From NCBI GenBank assembly GCA_011799875.1, contig CM022299.1, forward strand, positions 335,032,409 through 335,096,408: a stretch of 64,000 nucleotides of DNA. The letters run 5' to 3'. The position numbers were made by a program, and so were the translations under genes. Under the pieces are notes generated by a model. That model searched no databases. It worked only from the letters and a program-made list of their open reading frames with translations, and was not told the DNA's origin. This DNA comes from Thinopyrum elongatum. Taxonomy: Eukaryota > Streptophyta > Magnoliopsida > Poales > Poaceae. Positions 35,605 through 46,740 of this stretch are shown here, one piece after another; the first letter of the stretch is position 1, and each line of letters starts with the position of its first letter.

Positions 35605-37342
35605 TGTTGGAAATATGCCCTAGAGGCAATAATAAAATGGTTATTATTATATTTCCTTGTTCATGATAATTGTCTGTTATTCATGCTATAATTGTGTTAT
35701 CCGGAAATCGTAATACATGTGTGAATACATAGACCACAACATGTCCCTAGTAAGCCTCTAGTTGACTAGCTCGTTGATCAATAGATGGTTACGGTTTCCT
35801 GACCATGGACATTGGATGTCATTGATAACGGGATCACATCATTAGGAGAATGATGTGATGGACAAGACCCAATCCTAAGCCTAGCGCTAGATCGTGTAGT
35901 TCGTTTGCTAAAGCTTTTCCAATGTCAAGTAACTTTTCCTTAGACCATGAGATTGTGCAACTCCCGGATACCGTAGGAGTGCTTTGGGTGCACCAAACGT
36001 CACAACGTAACTGGGTGGCTATAAAGGTGCACTACGGGTATCTCCGAAAGTATCTGTTGGGTTGGCACGAATCGAGACTGGGATTTGTCACTCCATGTAA
36101 CGGAGAGGTACCTCTGGGCCCACTCGGTAGGACATCATCATAATGAGCTCAATGTGATCAAGGAGTTGTTCACGGGATGATGTGTTACGGAAACGAGTAA
36201 AGAGACTTGCCGGTAACGAGATTGAACAAGGTATCGAGATACCGACGATCGAATCTCGGGCAAGTATCGTACCGATAGACAAAGGGAATTGCGTACGGGA
36301 TTGATTGAATCCTCGACATTGTGGTTCATCCGATGAGATCATCGAGGAGCATGTGGGAGCCAACATGGGTATCCAGATCCCGCTGTTGGTTATTGACCGG
36401 AGAGTCGTCTCGGTCATGTCTGCGTGTCTCCCGAACCCGTAGGGTCTACACACTTAAGGTTCGGTGACGCTAGGGTTATAGAGATATTAGTATGCGGTAA
36501 CCCGAAGTTTTTTCGGAGTCTCAGATGAGATCCTGGACGTCACGAGGAGTTCCGGAATGGTCCGGAGGTAAAGATTTATATATGGGAAGTCCTATTTTGG
36601 CCACCGGAAAATGTTCGGGATTTTTCGGTATTGTACCGAGAAGGTTCTAGAAGGTTCCGGAGTGGGGCCCACCTGCATGGGGGGACCCACATGAACGTGG
36701 GTAGTGGGGGCAAGGCCCCACACCCCTAGTCAAGGCGCACCAAGATTCCCCCTTAGAAGGAATAAGATCATATCCCGAAGGGATAAGATCAAGATCCCTA
36801 AAAAAAGGGGGATAACAATCGGTGGGGAAGGGAAAGGATGGGATTTCTTTCCTTCCACCTTTGCCAACGCCCCAATGGACTTGGAGGGCAAGAAACCAGC
36901 CCCCTCCACCCCTATATATAGTGGGGAGGTGCATGGGAGAAACAGCTGAGCCCCTGGCGCCTCCCTCTCCCTCCCGTGACACCTCTTCCTCCTCCAGTAG
37001 CGCTTGGCGAAGCCCTGCTGAAATCCCGCTGCTTCCACCACCACACCGTCGTGCTGCTGGATCTCCATCAACCTCTCCTCCCCCCTTGCTGGATCAAGAA
37101 GGAGGAGACGTCTCTGCTCCGTACGTGTGTTGAACGCGGAGGTGCCGTCCGTTCGGCGCTCGGTCATCGGTGATTTGGATCACGACGAGTACGACTCCAT
37201 CAACCCCGTTCTCTTGAACGCTTCCGCTCGCGATCTACAAGGGTATGTAGATGCACTCCCCTCTCACTCGTTGCTAGATGACTCCATAGATTGATCTTGG
37301 TGATGCGTAGAAATTTTTAAAATTCTGCTACGTTCCCCAACA
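35605..37342 (+). repeat. 3' LTR of the copia element
   Basis: Almost identical to 28578-30314. Differences include GGTTACAG/GGTTACGG, GACATCGTGG/GACATTGTGG and GAAGATTGTT/GAAGTTTTTT. Confidence 0.95.
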
Positions 37343-37800
37343 AGATTTATCTTAATTCTTCTTTCATAGTTGCGGATGCTTGCGAGAGGGGTTGATCATA
37401 AGTGGGAGGCTTGTCCAAGTAAGGACATCACCCAAGCACCGATCTAGCCACATATCAAATAATCAAAGTAACGAACACGAATCATATGAGCATGATGAAA
37501 ACTAACTTGACAGTAATTCCCATGTGTCCTCGGGAGCGCTTTGCTTTATATAAGAGTTCGTCCAGACTTATCCTTTGCTATAAAAAGGATTGGGCCACCT
37601 TGCTGCACCTTTGTTACACTTGTTACTTGTTACCCATTACGAATTATCTTACTACCAAACTATCTGTTACCGATAATTTCAGTGCCTGCAGAAAATACCT
37701 TGCTGAAAACTGCTTGTCATTTCCTTCTGCTCCTCGTTGGGTTCGACACTCTTACTTATCGAAAGGACTACGATTGATCCCCTATACTTGTGGGTCATCA
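37343..37800 (+). repeat. 3' LTR of A, right portion
   Basis: It resumes the LTR after the copia element and ends CTTGTGGGTCATCA at 37800, as in G at 61354. Confidence 0.9.
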
Positions 37801-37902
37801 TCCACTTGAGGGGAAATTGCTACTATCTTACAAAACTCTGCGCTTGGAGGCCCAACACGAGTATACAAGAATAAGTTGTGTAGTAGACATCAAGCTCTTT
37901 TC

Positions 37903-37920
37903 TGGCGCCGTTGCCGGGGA
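37903..37920 (+). promoter_or_regulatory. Primer binding site of D (tRNA-Asp type)
   Basis: TGGCGCCGTTGCCGGGGA, a perfect complement of the plant tRNA-Asp 3' end, lies 10 bp after the LTR. Confidence 0.85.
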
Positions 37921-38018
37921 GGTGAGTGCTTGAAGGTATATGTTTAGATCTTGCAATTGAATCTTTTAGTTTCTTGTTTTATCACTAGTTTGGTTTATAA
38001 AAAGAAAAGTACAAAAAA

Positions 38019-38999
38019 ATGGAATTGAGGTTGCCTCACATTATTCATTTTTATAATGTCTTTCTTGAAAATGATGGATCGGAAAATTGTGCTCAATTGT
38101 TAGAAGAAGAATTCAATAAAATGTTTGGCATAAAATCCATGAATGATGAGCATGATTGCAATGTTGCTAGTATGAATTCTTTGAATATCCATGATTCTAG
38201 TGATATGTAAAGCCATAAGCTTGGGGATGCTATGTTTGATGAAGATGATATTTTTAGTCCCCCAAGTTTTGATGAGAAAATTTATTATGATGATAGCATG
38301 CCTCCTATTTATGATGATTATATTTATGAAAGTGGGTTTGGAAGAGTGTCAACTTTATTTAATAATGATCCCACTATTTTGGAGGGTGTTGAATCTTTTT
38401 ATGATATTGATAAAAGTGGATTTGGAGAGGTCATGACTTTATTTAACGATGATTCCACTATTTTGGAAGAGGTTTGAGTTGATTATGACAACAAAGTTGC
38501 TATCTATGATGATTATGGTGATGACATGTATGATATAAATAATAATGATAACCATGAAACTTGTCATCATGATTTTAATTTTCAATTGGATTATTCCAAT
38601 CAAGTATCACATGATAGTTATTTTGTTCAGTTTGCTCCCACTACTATGAATGAGAAGAAATTTTCTTATGTGGAGAGTAATAAAATTTCTATGCTTGTGG
38701 GTCATGAAAAGAATGCTTTATGTGATAGTTATATTGTTGAATTCATTCATGATGCTACAAAAAATTATTATGAGATAGGAACATATGCTTTTACATATCT
38801 CACTAATATCAAGTTTCCTCTCTATGTGTTGAAAATCTTGAAGTTTTGCTTGTTTTTCCTTCCTATGCTAGTTGATTCTTGTTCCCATAAATTGTTTGGT
38901 CACAAAATCCCTATGCATAGTAAGTGGGTTAGGCTTAAGTGTGCTTGCCATCTGATTCATGATGCTCTTCTTCATGTTTCAATTAATACTTTTATGTGA
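38019..38999 (+). pseudogene. Degenerate single ORF of element D, unknown function
   Basis: A single frame from MELRLPHIIHFYNVFLENDG to a stop at 38999 is broken only by TAA at 38208-38210 and TGA at 38475-38477. The middle is rich in D, Y and N with two similar blocks (SGFGRVSTLFNNDPTILEGV, SGFGEVMTLFNDDSTILEEV), an internal duplication of about 35 residues. A later part has NALCDSYIVEFIHDATKNYY and a hydrophobic segment (about residues 265-290) that could be membrane-associated. It is no gag or pol domain that I recognise. The surviving frame over 981 bp suggests past selection. Confidence 0.5.
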
Positions 39000-41160
39000 G
39001 CATCATTAAAATCATCATGCCTAGCTAAAAAGGCATTAAAGAAAAGCGCTTGTTGGGAGACAACCCAATATTTCTACCTACTGTTTTTTGTGTGTTCACA
39101 TGATTAAGATACTGTAGTAATCATGTTTTATAGCTTTTGTTTCAATAAAGTGCCAAGTAAAGCCTTTGGGATGATGTGGATGATAGTTGACTTGATTCTG
39201 TGAAAAAACAGAAACTTTTGCGCTCAGTTCTGGAATTTCGTAAAATCACAGAAACATGCTCTTGCTCTGATTTGTTTTTAAAATGCTTGATATACAAATT
39301 TCCCACGTTTTCCTAATTTTTCAGAAGTTTTAGAGTTGCATAAGTATGAGCATAATTCAGGTTTCTACAAACTGTTCTGTTTTTGACAGATTCTGTTTTC
39401 AATGCATAGTTTGCTTGTTTTAGTGTTTCCATAGCTTATATTAAGTGATATAAATTGTGGAAATGTTAAGGTACAGTAGGCATTATGTGGAAACAATTAT
39501 GAATCTTTTCTTTGACAGTACCTAAGTGAATGATTTGTTTTACTCTACTAACGCATCTCACGAAGTTCCGTTAAGTTTTATGTGATTGGAGTTTTCAAGT
39601 TTTGGTTGAGATATCCATATGAGGAGAATAAGGTGTGACAAGACCCTAAGCTTTGGGATAACCAAGGCACCCCAAGGTAATATTCAAGGAATACCCAAGA
39701 AACTAAGCTTGGGGATGCCCCAGAAGGCATCCCCTCGTTCGTCTTCAACATTATCGGTAACCTTACTTGGAGCTATATTTTTATTCGTCACATGATATGT
39801 GTTTTGCTTGGAGCTTCATTTTATTTTGTTGAAATTTACTTGCTATTATTTATAATAATGTTTTGAATCTTTTATTTCAATAAAAGTGTCAATGATAGCC
39901 TTCACCATGCTTAGTTTGCGAGTATATGAGTTGCTGTTTCAAAACAGAAAGTTGCACGCTATTGCGTGAATTCTCTAAAAAAGTCAGAATGTGATAAAAT
40001 GTTGAAATTTTGAAACAATAAGATATGATAAATTCTCTACAGTGTGGTACATTTTCAGATTATTTTTGAGTTAAATAAGTATGGATCCTTCTTCATCCTT
40101 TACAGATTGTCCTGTTTAGACAGATTGCTGTTATGATTGCATTGTTTGCATATGTTTACTTGTTTAATGATTCTATTTGAGGATAGGAGTATTAAATATG
40201 TAGAGGAATTTAGTATGCAATGTTAAATTATAATTTTAGTGTTTTTTTACAGTAGGTAATGATAAGGCTTTGCATTGATTTATACTAACGTATCTTACGA
40301 GTTCTTGTTGAGTTTTGTGTGGATGAAGTTTTTAAGAATTAAGTAAACCATGATATGAGAGGAATGAAGAAGACACAAGAGCTCAAGCTTGGGGATGCCT
40401 AAGGCATCCCAAGTTAATATTCCAAGAAGTCTAAAGTATCCTAGCTTGGGGATGCCCGGTAGGCATCCCACCTTTCTTCATCAACAATTATCGGTTAGTC
40501 TCGGTTGAGCCTAAGTTTTTGCTTCTTCAACACGTTGTGTGCTATCCTTGGTGTGTCCTTCTATTTTAATTTTGCTTGCTGTTTTAATAAAATACTTGTA
40601 TCTGAAATCTTTATTGAGAGAGAGTCCTCACATAGCTACTTAATTATTTAACTACTCACTTGATCTTCACTTATATCCTATGAGTAAATCGTTGAATGAG
40701 TCTTTGCTTTGTTTGCTTTTTAGTTTCTCACAGTCATCCTTGCTGGACACACCTATTTGAGAGGGACACACATTTTTCATGATTTTTTAGAATACTCCAT
40801 GTGCGTCACTTATATCTTTTGATCTAGGCAGTTGCTCTAGTGCTTCACTTATATCTTTTAGAGCACGGCGGTGATTATATTTTGAAGAAATATTTGTACT
40901 CTCATGCTTCACTTATATCATTTTGAGAGTTGATAATAGTAATGGTAATTTGCACAAGTTATAAATTTGGTCTTAATATGATGGATATCCAAGAAGGATA
41001 TAATAAAAACTTTCATGAAGATCATTGAATATGATAAGTTTGATTCCTTGCAATAGTTTTGCGATATGAGGATAATAATATGTGGGTTGTGCTAGTGAGT
41101 AATCATGGTTTAGTAAGAATATTAGTGTTAAGGTTTGTGATTCCCTATGCATGCACATAA
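39000..41160 (+). other. Non-coding 3' part of D with three small GGGGATGCC hairpins
   Basis: No coding frame. GGGGATGCC paired with GGCATCCC occurs at 39711-39734, 40391-40410 and 40448-40469, each after CTTG or GCTTG. The region ends at the CACTA-1 insertion; the three bases before it are TAA. Confidence 0.55.
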
Positions 41161-41390
41161 CACTGGTACATCGAGCTGCTATACAAACGGTTTTTAACCC
41201 CTTTCCTCGACGGCATTTTGAACCGTCACCTAGTGAGTGTGGGCGATAGGGGGGCCTTCCCACTAGACTCAGAAACCGTCGGGGATAGGCCCTCCGGTCA
41301 CACACGCTGGGCAAAATGAGCTCATGTGCGACGGGTGAGCCATCAAATACAATTATACAGGCCCAATCGGTTCTGGTCGTACGTACATCA

Positions 41391-41615
41391 CACACAGTCA
41401 GTCCCAAACAAACGTTTTCGTCTGTATGCACATTCCACACAGTCAATCCGAGGAATAAGTTTCCGTTCGTATGTACATCCCACACAGTCAATCGAAGAAG
41501 TACGTTTCCGTTCGTATATACATCCCACATAGTCACTCCAATTAAAATGTTTCCGTTCGCATGTACATCACACACAATTTTCCCCATTAAATCGTTCGTG
41601 ATAGCGTTGCCATTG
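41391..41615. repeat. 45-bp tandem subterminal repeats of CACTA-1
   Basis: CACACAGTCA-like starts fall at 41391, 41436, 41481, 41526 and 41571, exactly 45 bp apart, with shared TTTCCGTTCGTATGTACATC. Such arrays near CACTA ends are binding sites for the element's TnpA-type protein in En/Spm. Confidence 0.85.
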
Positions 41616-41789
41616 CAGACGATATTAACAATTTTATCATTTGCGTTATTGAATGCATCACACACGGTGCGTAGAAGAAAATGTGTGGCATAGGCTGTCC
41701 ATCACACACATTTTTTATGTGGAAAACATTTGCGCAAGGTGGCCTAACGCAAACAGTTTTCAAGAGGAAGTCATGTGTGATTGTTCATT

Positions 41790-42557
41790 CACTAGTACCG
41801 TAAGGTGCTATACAAACGGTTTTTAACCCCTTTCCGCGACGGCATTTGGAACCGTCGCCTAGTGAGTGACTGCGATAGGGGGGTCCTTCCCACACGACCC
41901 AGAAACCGCCGGGGATAGGCGAGCGGCTACTGACGATCGCCATAGAATAAATGTATGAGAAGCCGCCCCAGTCCCACACGTTGCATCTCAACATTACATT
42001 TCTGATCAAAGAGACACCCCAAACGATTACGCCTCTATAGTCATGTGAAAAAGGTGGACATCAACATTTAATCTACCGATATGTTTGTGATAGGTACGTT
42101 ATTGCACACGGTTCAAGAATGTAAAATGTGTGCGGTGCCTCTACTAACGCCAACGTGTCCATTTTCATAACTGTGTGTGATTGGTATTCCTATCACACAC
42201 GCACACTGGTTTGAAACGTTTGCCGTATTACCATGAATCGCACACGCATATGAGACAAAACCGTGTGTGCGTCCGTCGGGCATCGCAAACGTTTCACGTC
42301 AAAGAACCGTCTGTTCTCTATTTTTCATCGCACACGCTATTTTCTTTCTAACTGTGTACACATTATTTTATTCGCTCCTGTATAATTTTATTTTTCCCTA
42401 TAATTTATTATTCAAATTAGAAATTTTGAAATATGAAACGTGGAATTCAAATTCTCAGCACAATGGTTCAACAACGAATCCATAAAAAAAATTGTCAGTA
42501 CAATATGTTCAGTAATTACAGGATTAGACAACAATTAACTATGATGAACCACAATAT
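41790..42557. repeat. Left terminal and subterminal region of CACTA-2
   Basis: The terminal inverted repeat is followed by irregular CGCACACG / AACCGTGTGTG motifs in both orientations (42090-42350). No gene. Confidence 0.7.
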
Positions 42558-45344
42558 TTAGAGGCAGTAAAGGTGAAGAGACAAGTGTAAATCATTTTGA
42601 CTACCGATGGTGTTAAAGAAGCGGAATGCCCATAATGTGCCTTCCTGCATGCCATAGGCACGAACAACTTTTGTCCAACCCCTTGTGACGATCGCCCACC
42701 CATCCTTCACCGCCTTCAGGAAGACTTCTAGAGCATTATCATGGTAGCATGAATTATATACTTTAGCCTTAGTTGCCTCCACTCCGGTCATGTAGTTTGC
42801 AAGGTAATCATCAGTAAATAGCTTCGAAAACCACTGAAAAGAGAAAAAATTCAGATACTGAGATCTAATAGAGTAACTTGTTGTGGGCAGGGGGAAAAGG
42901 CAACACATTACTTACCATCCTAAAGTTCACTGTTGTCTTGGACAAAGTGTAAATAAAGAGCTTAATTCCCATCACCCGTTTCTTTCGCCTAACAATCTTT
43001 CTTAGTTTCCTCACTTGACGCTTGCTCATGAATATCTCATTGCCCCATACGCAAAAGGGATCGAAGCGTCGATCAGTACCGCTCATATATGTACCTACAA
43101 GCAACCAGTAAATGTTAGAAGCTAAACTGAGATTGCACAAATGATGTAAAACACAACTACCTACATTCCTAAGTACAAGTATTTTTAGAGATTTCAATAT
43201 GAACTACATACGGATGTATATAGAATTATAGATATAGTTTAGATTAGAATCTAGATTCACTCATTTTGCTCCTTATGTAGTCTATATTGGAATCTCTAAA
43301 AATACTTATATTTAGGAACAGATGGTGTATAAGACATGGAATGTAGCTAACCTCGACGGCAAACAACATCATCGCCCATTGTAGCCCTGTTTAAGTACAT
43401 GGAAAGCCAATGTTAACTACAACAGGGTTAACATCCACCAAAAATAGCAAATGGTAATAAAACGGCAGCATCTGTAGTGATATATTCATTGCGAAAGAGT
43501 AGCACGGTAGCAAAGGGACGGATTAAAAAATGGATACAACTGTTAATTGCAACAGGCTTAACAGCATCCTAAGTCATGTTTTGTAAGTTTGTAGCCATTG
43601 AAATACAACTGTTTAAAAATGGATACAACTGTTAATTGCAACAGGCTTAATAGCCATTGAAACCAGTACTGATAAAAATGCAATTGGCAGAGTTAAACAT
43701 CACAAGGCAGGTGCTGCCAGAGCAGAGAATGGCCCAGTTGTCTATAAAAAGGTAGGGAAAATAGCTAAAATGTGTTAGGCATGTTTACTACAACATGCTT
43801 AATACATCGACCGTACAAAACATATCCATTAATTGCAACTGGTATTGGTAAGATTGAACTGGTGAGTTCATACTTGGTAAGTCCTGAGAGGTAGTTGCTG
43901 GGGCACTTCATCTTGGCCAGAGCCCGCCCAAAGTCAGCGGCGGCGGAGGCGAGCTCTTCCTCCGGGTCGAAGCATGGATCAGTGCCGCCGACATGTGTAC
44001 CTACAAGAAGCAAGTAAATGTTAGAAGCCAAACTGCAATTGCACAAATGATGTAAAATACTGTAAGACATGGGATGTAGCTAACCTCGACGGCAAACAAC
44101 AGCATCGCCTGTTATGGCCCTACGTAAGTACATGGAAAGGCATGTTAAGTACAACAGGTTTAGCATCCACCAAAAATAGCAAATGGGCAGCATCTCTAGT
44201 ATATCTTCATTGCGGAGAGTAGCACGGTAGCAAAGGGACAGATTAAAAAATGGATACAACTGTTAATTGCAACAAGCTTAACATCATCCTAAGTCATGTT
44301 TTGTAAGTTTGTAGCCATTGAAATACAACTGTTTAAAAATGGATACAACTATTAATTGCAACAGGCTTAATAGCCATTGAAATCGGTACTGATAAAAATG
44401 CAATTGGCAGAGTTAAACATCACAAGGCAGGTGTTGCCAGAGCAGAGAATGGCCCAATTGTCTATAAAAAGGTAGGGAAAATAGCTAAAATATGTTAGGC
44501 ATGTTTACTACAACATGCTTAATACATCGACCGTACAAAACATAGCCATTAATTGCAACTGGTATTGGTAAGATTGAACTGGTGAGTACATACTTGGTAA
44601 GTCCTGAGAGGTAGTTGCTGGGGCACTTCATCTTGGCCAGAGCCCGCCCAAAGTCAGCGGCGGCGGAGGTGAGTTGTTCCTCCGGGTCGAAGCCTGGATC
44701 AGTGCCACTGACATGTGTACCTACAGGCAACCAGTAAATGTTAGAAGTTAAACTGCAATTGCACAAATGATGTGAAATACTGTAAGACATGGGATGCAGC
44801 TAACCTCGACGGCAAACAACAGCATCAGTCGTTATGACCCTGCGTAAGTACATGGACATGCATGTTAAGTACAACAGGGTTAGCATCCACCAAAAATAGC
44901 AAATGGGCAGCATCTCTAGTGATATCCTGAGTCATGTATTGTAAGTTTGTTGCTGGTATTGGTGAAATTGAGCTGGACAGTTAATACTTGAACATCACAC
45001 AGTGTGCAGTACTGAAATTAACAAGGCACGAACATGCTTAATACATGAACCGTACAAAACATAGCCATTGCAAGTGGTATTGGTAAGATTGAGCTGGTCA
45101 GATCATACCTAGTAAGTCCTGGGGGGTAGTCGCTGGGGCACTTCATCTGGGCCAGAGCCTGCACCAAGTCGGCGGTGGCGGAGGCGAGGTGTTCCTCCGA
45201 GTCAACACGCACAGTGGCCATCGCGCCATGGACCGCCATCAGCTCCACGACCTCCACGTGATATGTGGTTGGGCTTGCGCGGCGATGCTCTGGAGGTAGG
45301 GGCGGTGGGGATTTGGAGGCATGAGGATGTTTTGCAGGCGCCAT
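42558..45344 (-). CDS. B3-like DNA-binding protein gene of CACTA-2 (spliced, minus strand)
   Basis: The last exon (42833-42558) encodes WFSKLFTDDYLANYMTG, then EVFLKAVKDGWAIVTRGW, and finally VVRAYGMQEGTLWAFRFF. That pattern (paired strands, a GW followed by a helix, then a 'gd..wFrf' strand) is like a plant B3 domain, here REM-like. The preceding exon (43094-42916) gives GNEIFMSKRQVRKLRKIVRR, a basic linker, and IKLFIYTLSKTTVNFRM, the likely first B3 strands; GT..AG borders join them in frame. The first exon appears to start at ATG 45344 (MAPAKHPHASKSPPPLP). Between them a module with ALAKMKCPSNYLSGLT is tandemly repeated. A homologous gene end lies in CACTA-1 (57411-57905). I infer a DNA-binding role, perhaps at the subterminal repeats; the exon chain is partly tentative. 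Confidence 0.5.
43333..44930. repeat. About 720-bp tandem duplication inside the B3-like gene
   Basis: Two near-identical full units begin at about 43333 and 44062, and a third, deleted unit at 44782. Each includes one exon (ALAKMKCPSNYLSGLT) plus intron sequence. The first exon at 45344-45111 carries the same motif in diverged form (ALAQMKCPSDYPPGLT). Confidence 0.85.
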
Positions 45345-46026
45345 TTAAACAATCAGGCCGGGGCCATGATAAAGATCGGTGGGTTACCTGACTGGATCCG
45401 AGCAGAACGTAGATGTGGTTGAAGTTGTGGTTGCGGCGGCAGCGGTTTGAGCTGCCGGTAGGGAGAGGGAGGAGGGGGGGAACGGGGGGAGATACTGAGG
45501 AAATTTGATGGGTAGGGATGTGGTGGGAGGAATAAATTCTGAAATCGCACGCCTAATGAAAATTTCGCTGCGAAACTTGAAACTTGGGCGGGGGAAACAC
45601 ACAACTCAGACAAAGCGCGTAAAATACTCGTGTGCGAGAAAAGAGAAAATTGGCAGATCCCGTCTCCAAAAAATGTACACATGTAGTTGATTTTTCCGGT
45701 CAATGGTACGCCTGGTTTATTAGGAAACATCGCACAGGTAACTGACTTATGGATCATTAACGCAAAAAAATGCATACGGGTACGCCATAGAAACCGTGTG
45801 TTTGTGATCTTCTAATAATTCTTATATCTATCAGCATCTCCAACCGCACCTAATTTCAAAAATCTCTTTCATTGTATCAGGATTATTCAATGTACATGAA
45901 CGAGGCAAGGTGACACCCGATGAGCAATCATCGGGAATTTGCTCTAGGGCTAGTACATATGTAGTACTGGTAGATGCTCGTAATTAATTATACAAACTTA
46001 CGGGCGACACACGCACTAACTACTTC
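45345..46026. other. Upstream region of the B3-like gene of CACTA-2
   Basis: No supported gene. Pyrimidine-rich on the minus strand around 45460-45520 and AT-rich beyond 45780. Confidence 0.4.
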
Positions 46027-46383
46027 TCACATGCTACCATCGGGGCATGCTGGCCAGACGCCGGCGTTCTCCTTCTCGGCCTTGTAGGCGGCAGCCCACT
46101 GTGCTTTGATCTCCGCCAAGCTCTCCTCAGCACGGCGTGCGGCCTCTTCTTTCTTGCGGCTGCGGGACTCTCTTTTCTTGACTGCTTTCTGCCTTTTCCG
46201 CTCCTTCTGTGCGGCTTTGGCCGCCTCTAGATCCACTGCCCATTCAGCCATTGCAGCCTCAAAGTCCGCCCACGTAATTGTGTGGCCGCCGGCGGCGATG
46301 AATTCGGCGCGGCGAGATGCCATCGCTTCCTTACCATGTGTGCGATCGTGGGCGGCGAGGAACGCGGCACGGCGGGATGCCAT
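46027..46383 (-). CDS. Small charged alpha-helical protein of CACTA-2, unknown
   Basis: A minus-strand frame from ATG 46383 encodes 118 residues. It opens with an internal repeat: MASRRAAFLAAHDRT and MASRRAEFIAAGGHT lie 20 residues apart. A long lysine/arginine/glutamate-rich helix follows (AAQKERKRQKAVKKRESRSR, EEAARRAEESLAEIKAQWAA), likely a coiled coil with a basic region, and the protein ends PACPDGSM. I recognise no family. It lies between the B3-like gene and the 504-bp array in the same orientation as the former, so it could be an exon of a larger gene. Low-complexity bias makes a chance frame possible. Confidence 0.4.
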   Translation of the reverse strand: MASRRAAFLAAHDRTHGKEAMASRRAEFIAAGGHTITWADFEAAMAEWAVDLEAAKAAQKERKRQKAVKKRESRSRKKEEAARRAEESLAEIKAQWAAAYKAEKENAGVWPACPDGSM

Positions 46384-46401
46384 TGCTTCCTTAATGTGCA
46401 C

Positions 46402-46740
46402 CGCGGGGCCATGAACGACGCTTAGAGAGAGCTCTGGGACGGAGTGGCCGGGCAGCCATACAGTGCGGTGGTTTTTAAGAGCTCAACAACAAACGATGAA
46501 GGAAATTTGGCTTCCCTTACAATTTTGCTCGTTCATTATCACACACGGTTCATCTCCGTCGCCTCCAGAAACAGTGTGCGCTGAGCCTATTATGTGTTGC
46601 ATTATGATTGGCCGGAACCCTAGCCACATGGATCGCGCGTGTGAACCCTAGGATGCGCCGCGATCGAACGGCAATCCACATCCCTCACATCACAGCTGTG
46701 CAGCTATAGCTGGATTGGATTTATATGCGCTAAATGCCTA
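46402..46740. other. Spacer left of the 504-bp array
   Basis: Contains GGAAATTTGGCTTCCC and CACACGGTTCATCTCCGTCGCC near 46500-46565. Similar phrases recur in the same order at 48873-48945, so the array is bracketed by related sequence. No gene. Confidence 0.5.

Larger units (their letters stand above)
28578..37342 (+). mobile_element. Angela/BARE-like Ty1/copia retrotransposon inserted in the 3' LTR of A
   Basis: A complete 8,765-bp element is flanked by AGATT duplications (28573-28577 and 37343-37347). The LTRs are 1,737 and 1,738 bp and differ by only about a dozen substitutions and a few indels by eye, which suggests it is young. Internal order is PBS, leader, gag, protease, integrase, RT, RNase H, which is the copia order. 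The terminal TGTTGGAAATATGCCCTAGA matches the Angela/WIS/BARE group as I remember it. Confidence 0.95.
1..37800 (+). mobile_element. Element A: Athila-lineage Ty3/gypsy retrotransposon, interrupted by H, C(+B) and a copia element
   Basis: The order 5' LTR end, tRNA-Asp-type primer site, gag, protease, RT, RNase H, integrase, a late small ORF, a long non-coding stretch, polypurine tract and 3' LTR is collinear along the plus strand once three insertions are set aside (3409-5859, 8094-25226, 28578-37342). The window opens inside the 5' LTR: base 1 aligns with about base 28384 of the 3' LTR. The coding frame is broken by many stops and frameshifts, so this copy is dead. It belongs to the same family as element G, because LTRs and gag are alignable throughout. 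The left target-site duplication lies outside the window. The family is one of the Triticeae Athila group (Sabrina/WHAM/Wilma-like); I cannot fix the name. Confidence 0.88.
37801..41160 (+). mobile_element. Element D: non-autonomous Athila-like element (5' LTR end and internal part)
   Basis: 37801-37892 looks like the last bases of an LTR (ending GTAGTAGACATCA). It is followed by an intact tRNA-Asp-type primer site, one degenerate non-pol ORF (38019-38999) and a long AT-rich non-coding part. No protease, RT or integrase is seen. Element A sits in D's LTR on the left and CACTA-1 in its interior on the right, so D is the oldest visible layer. The sequence resembles the Sabrina-type internal domain as I remember it. 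Confidence 0.7.
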
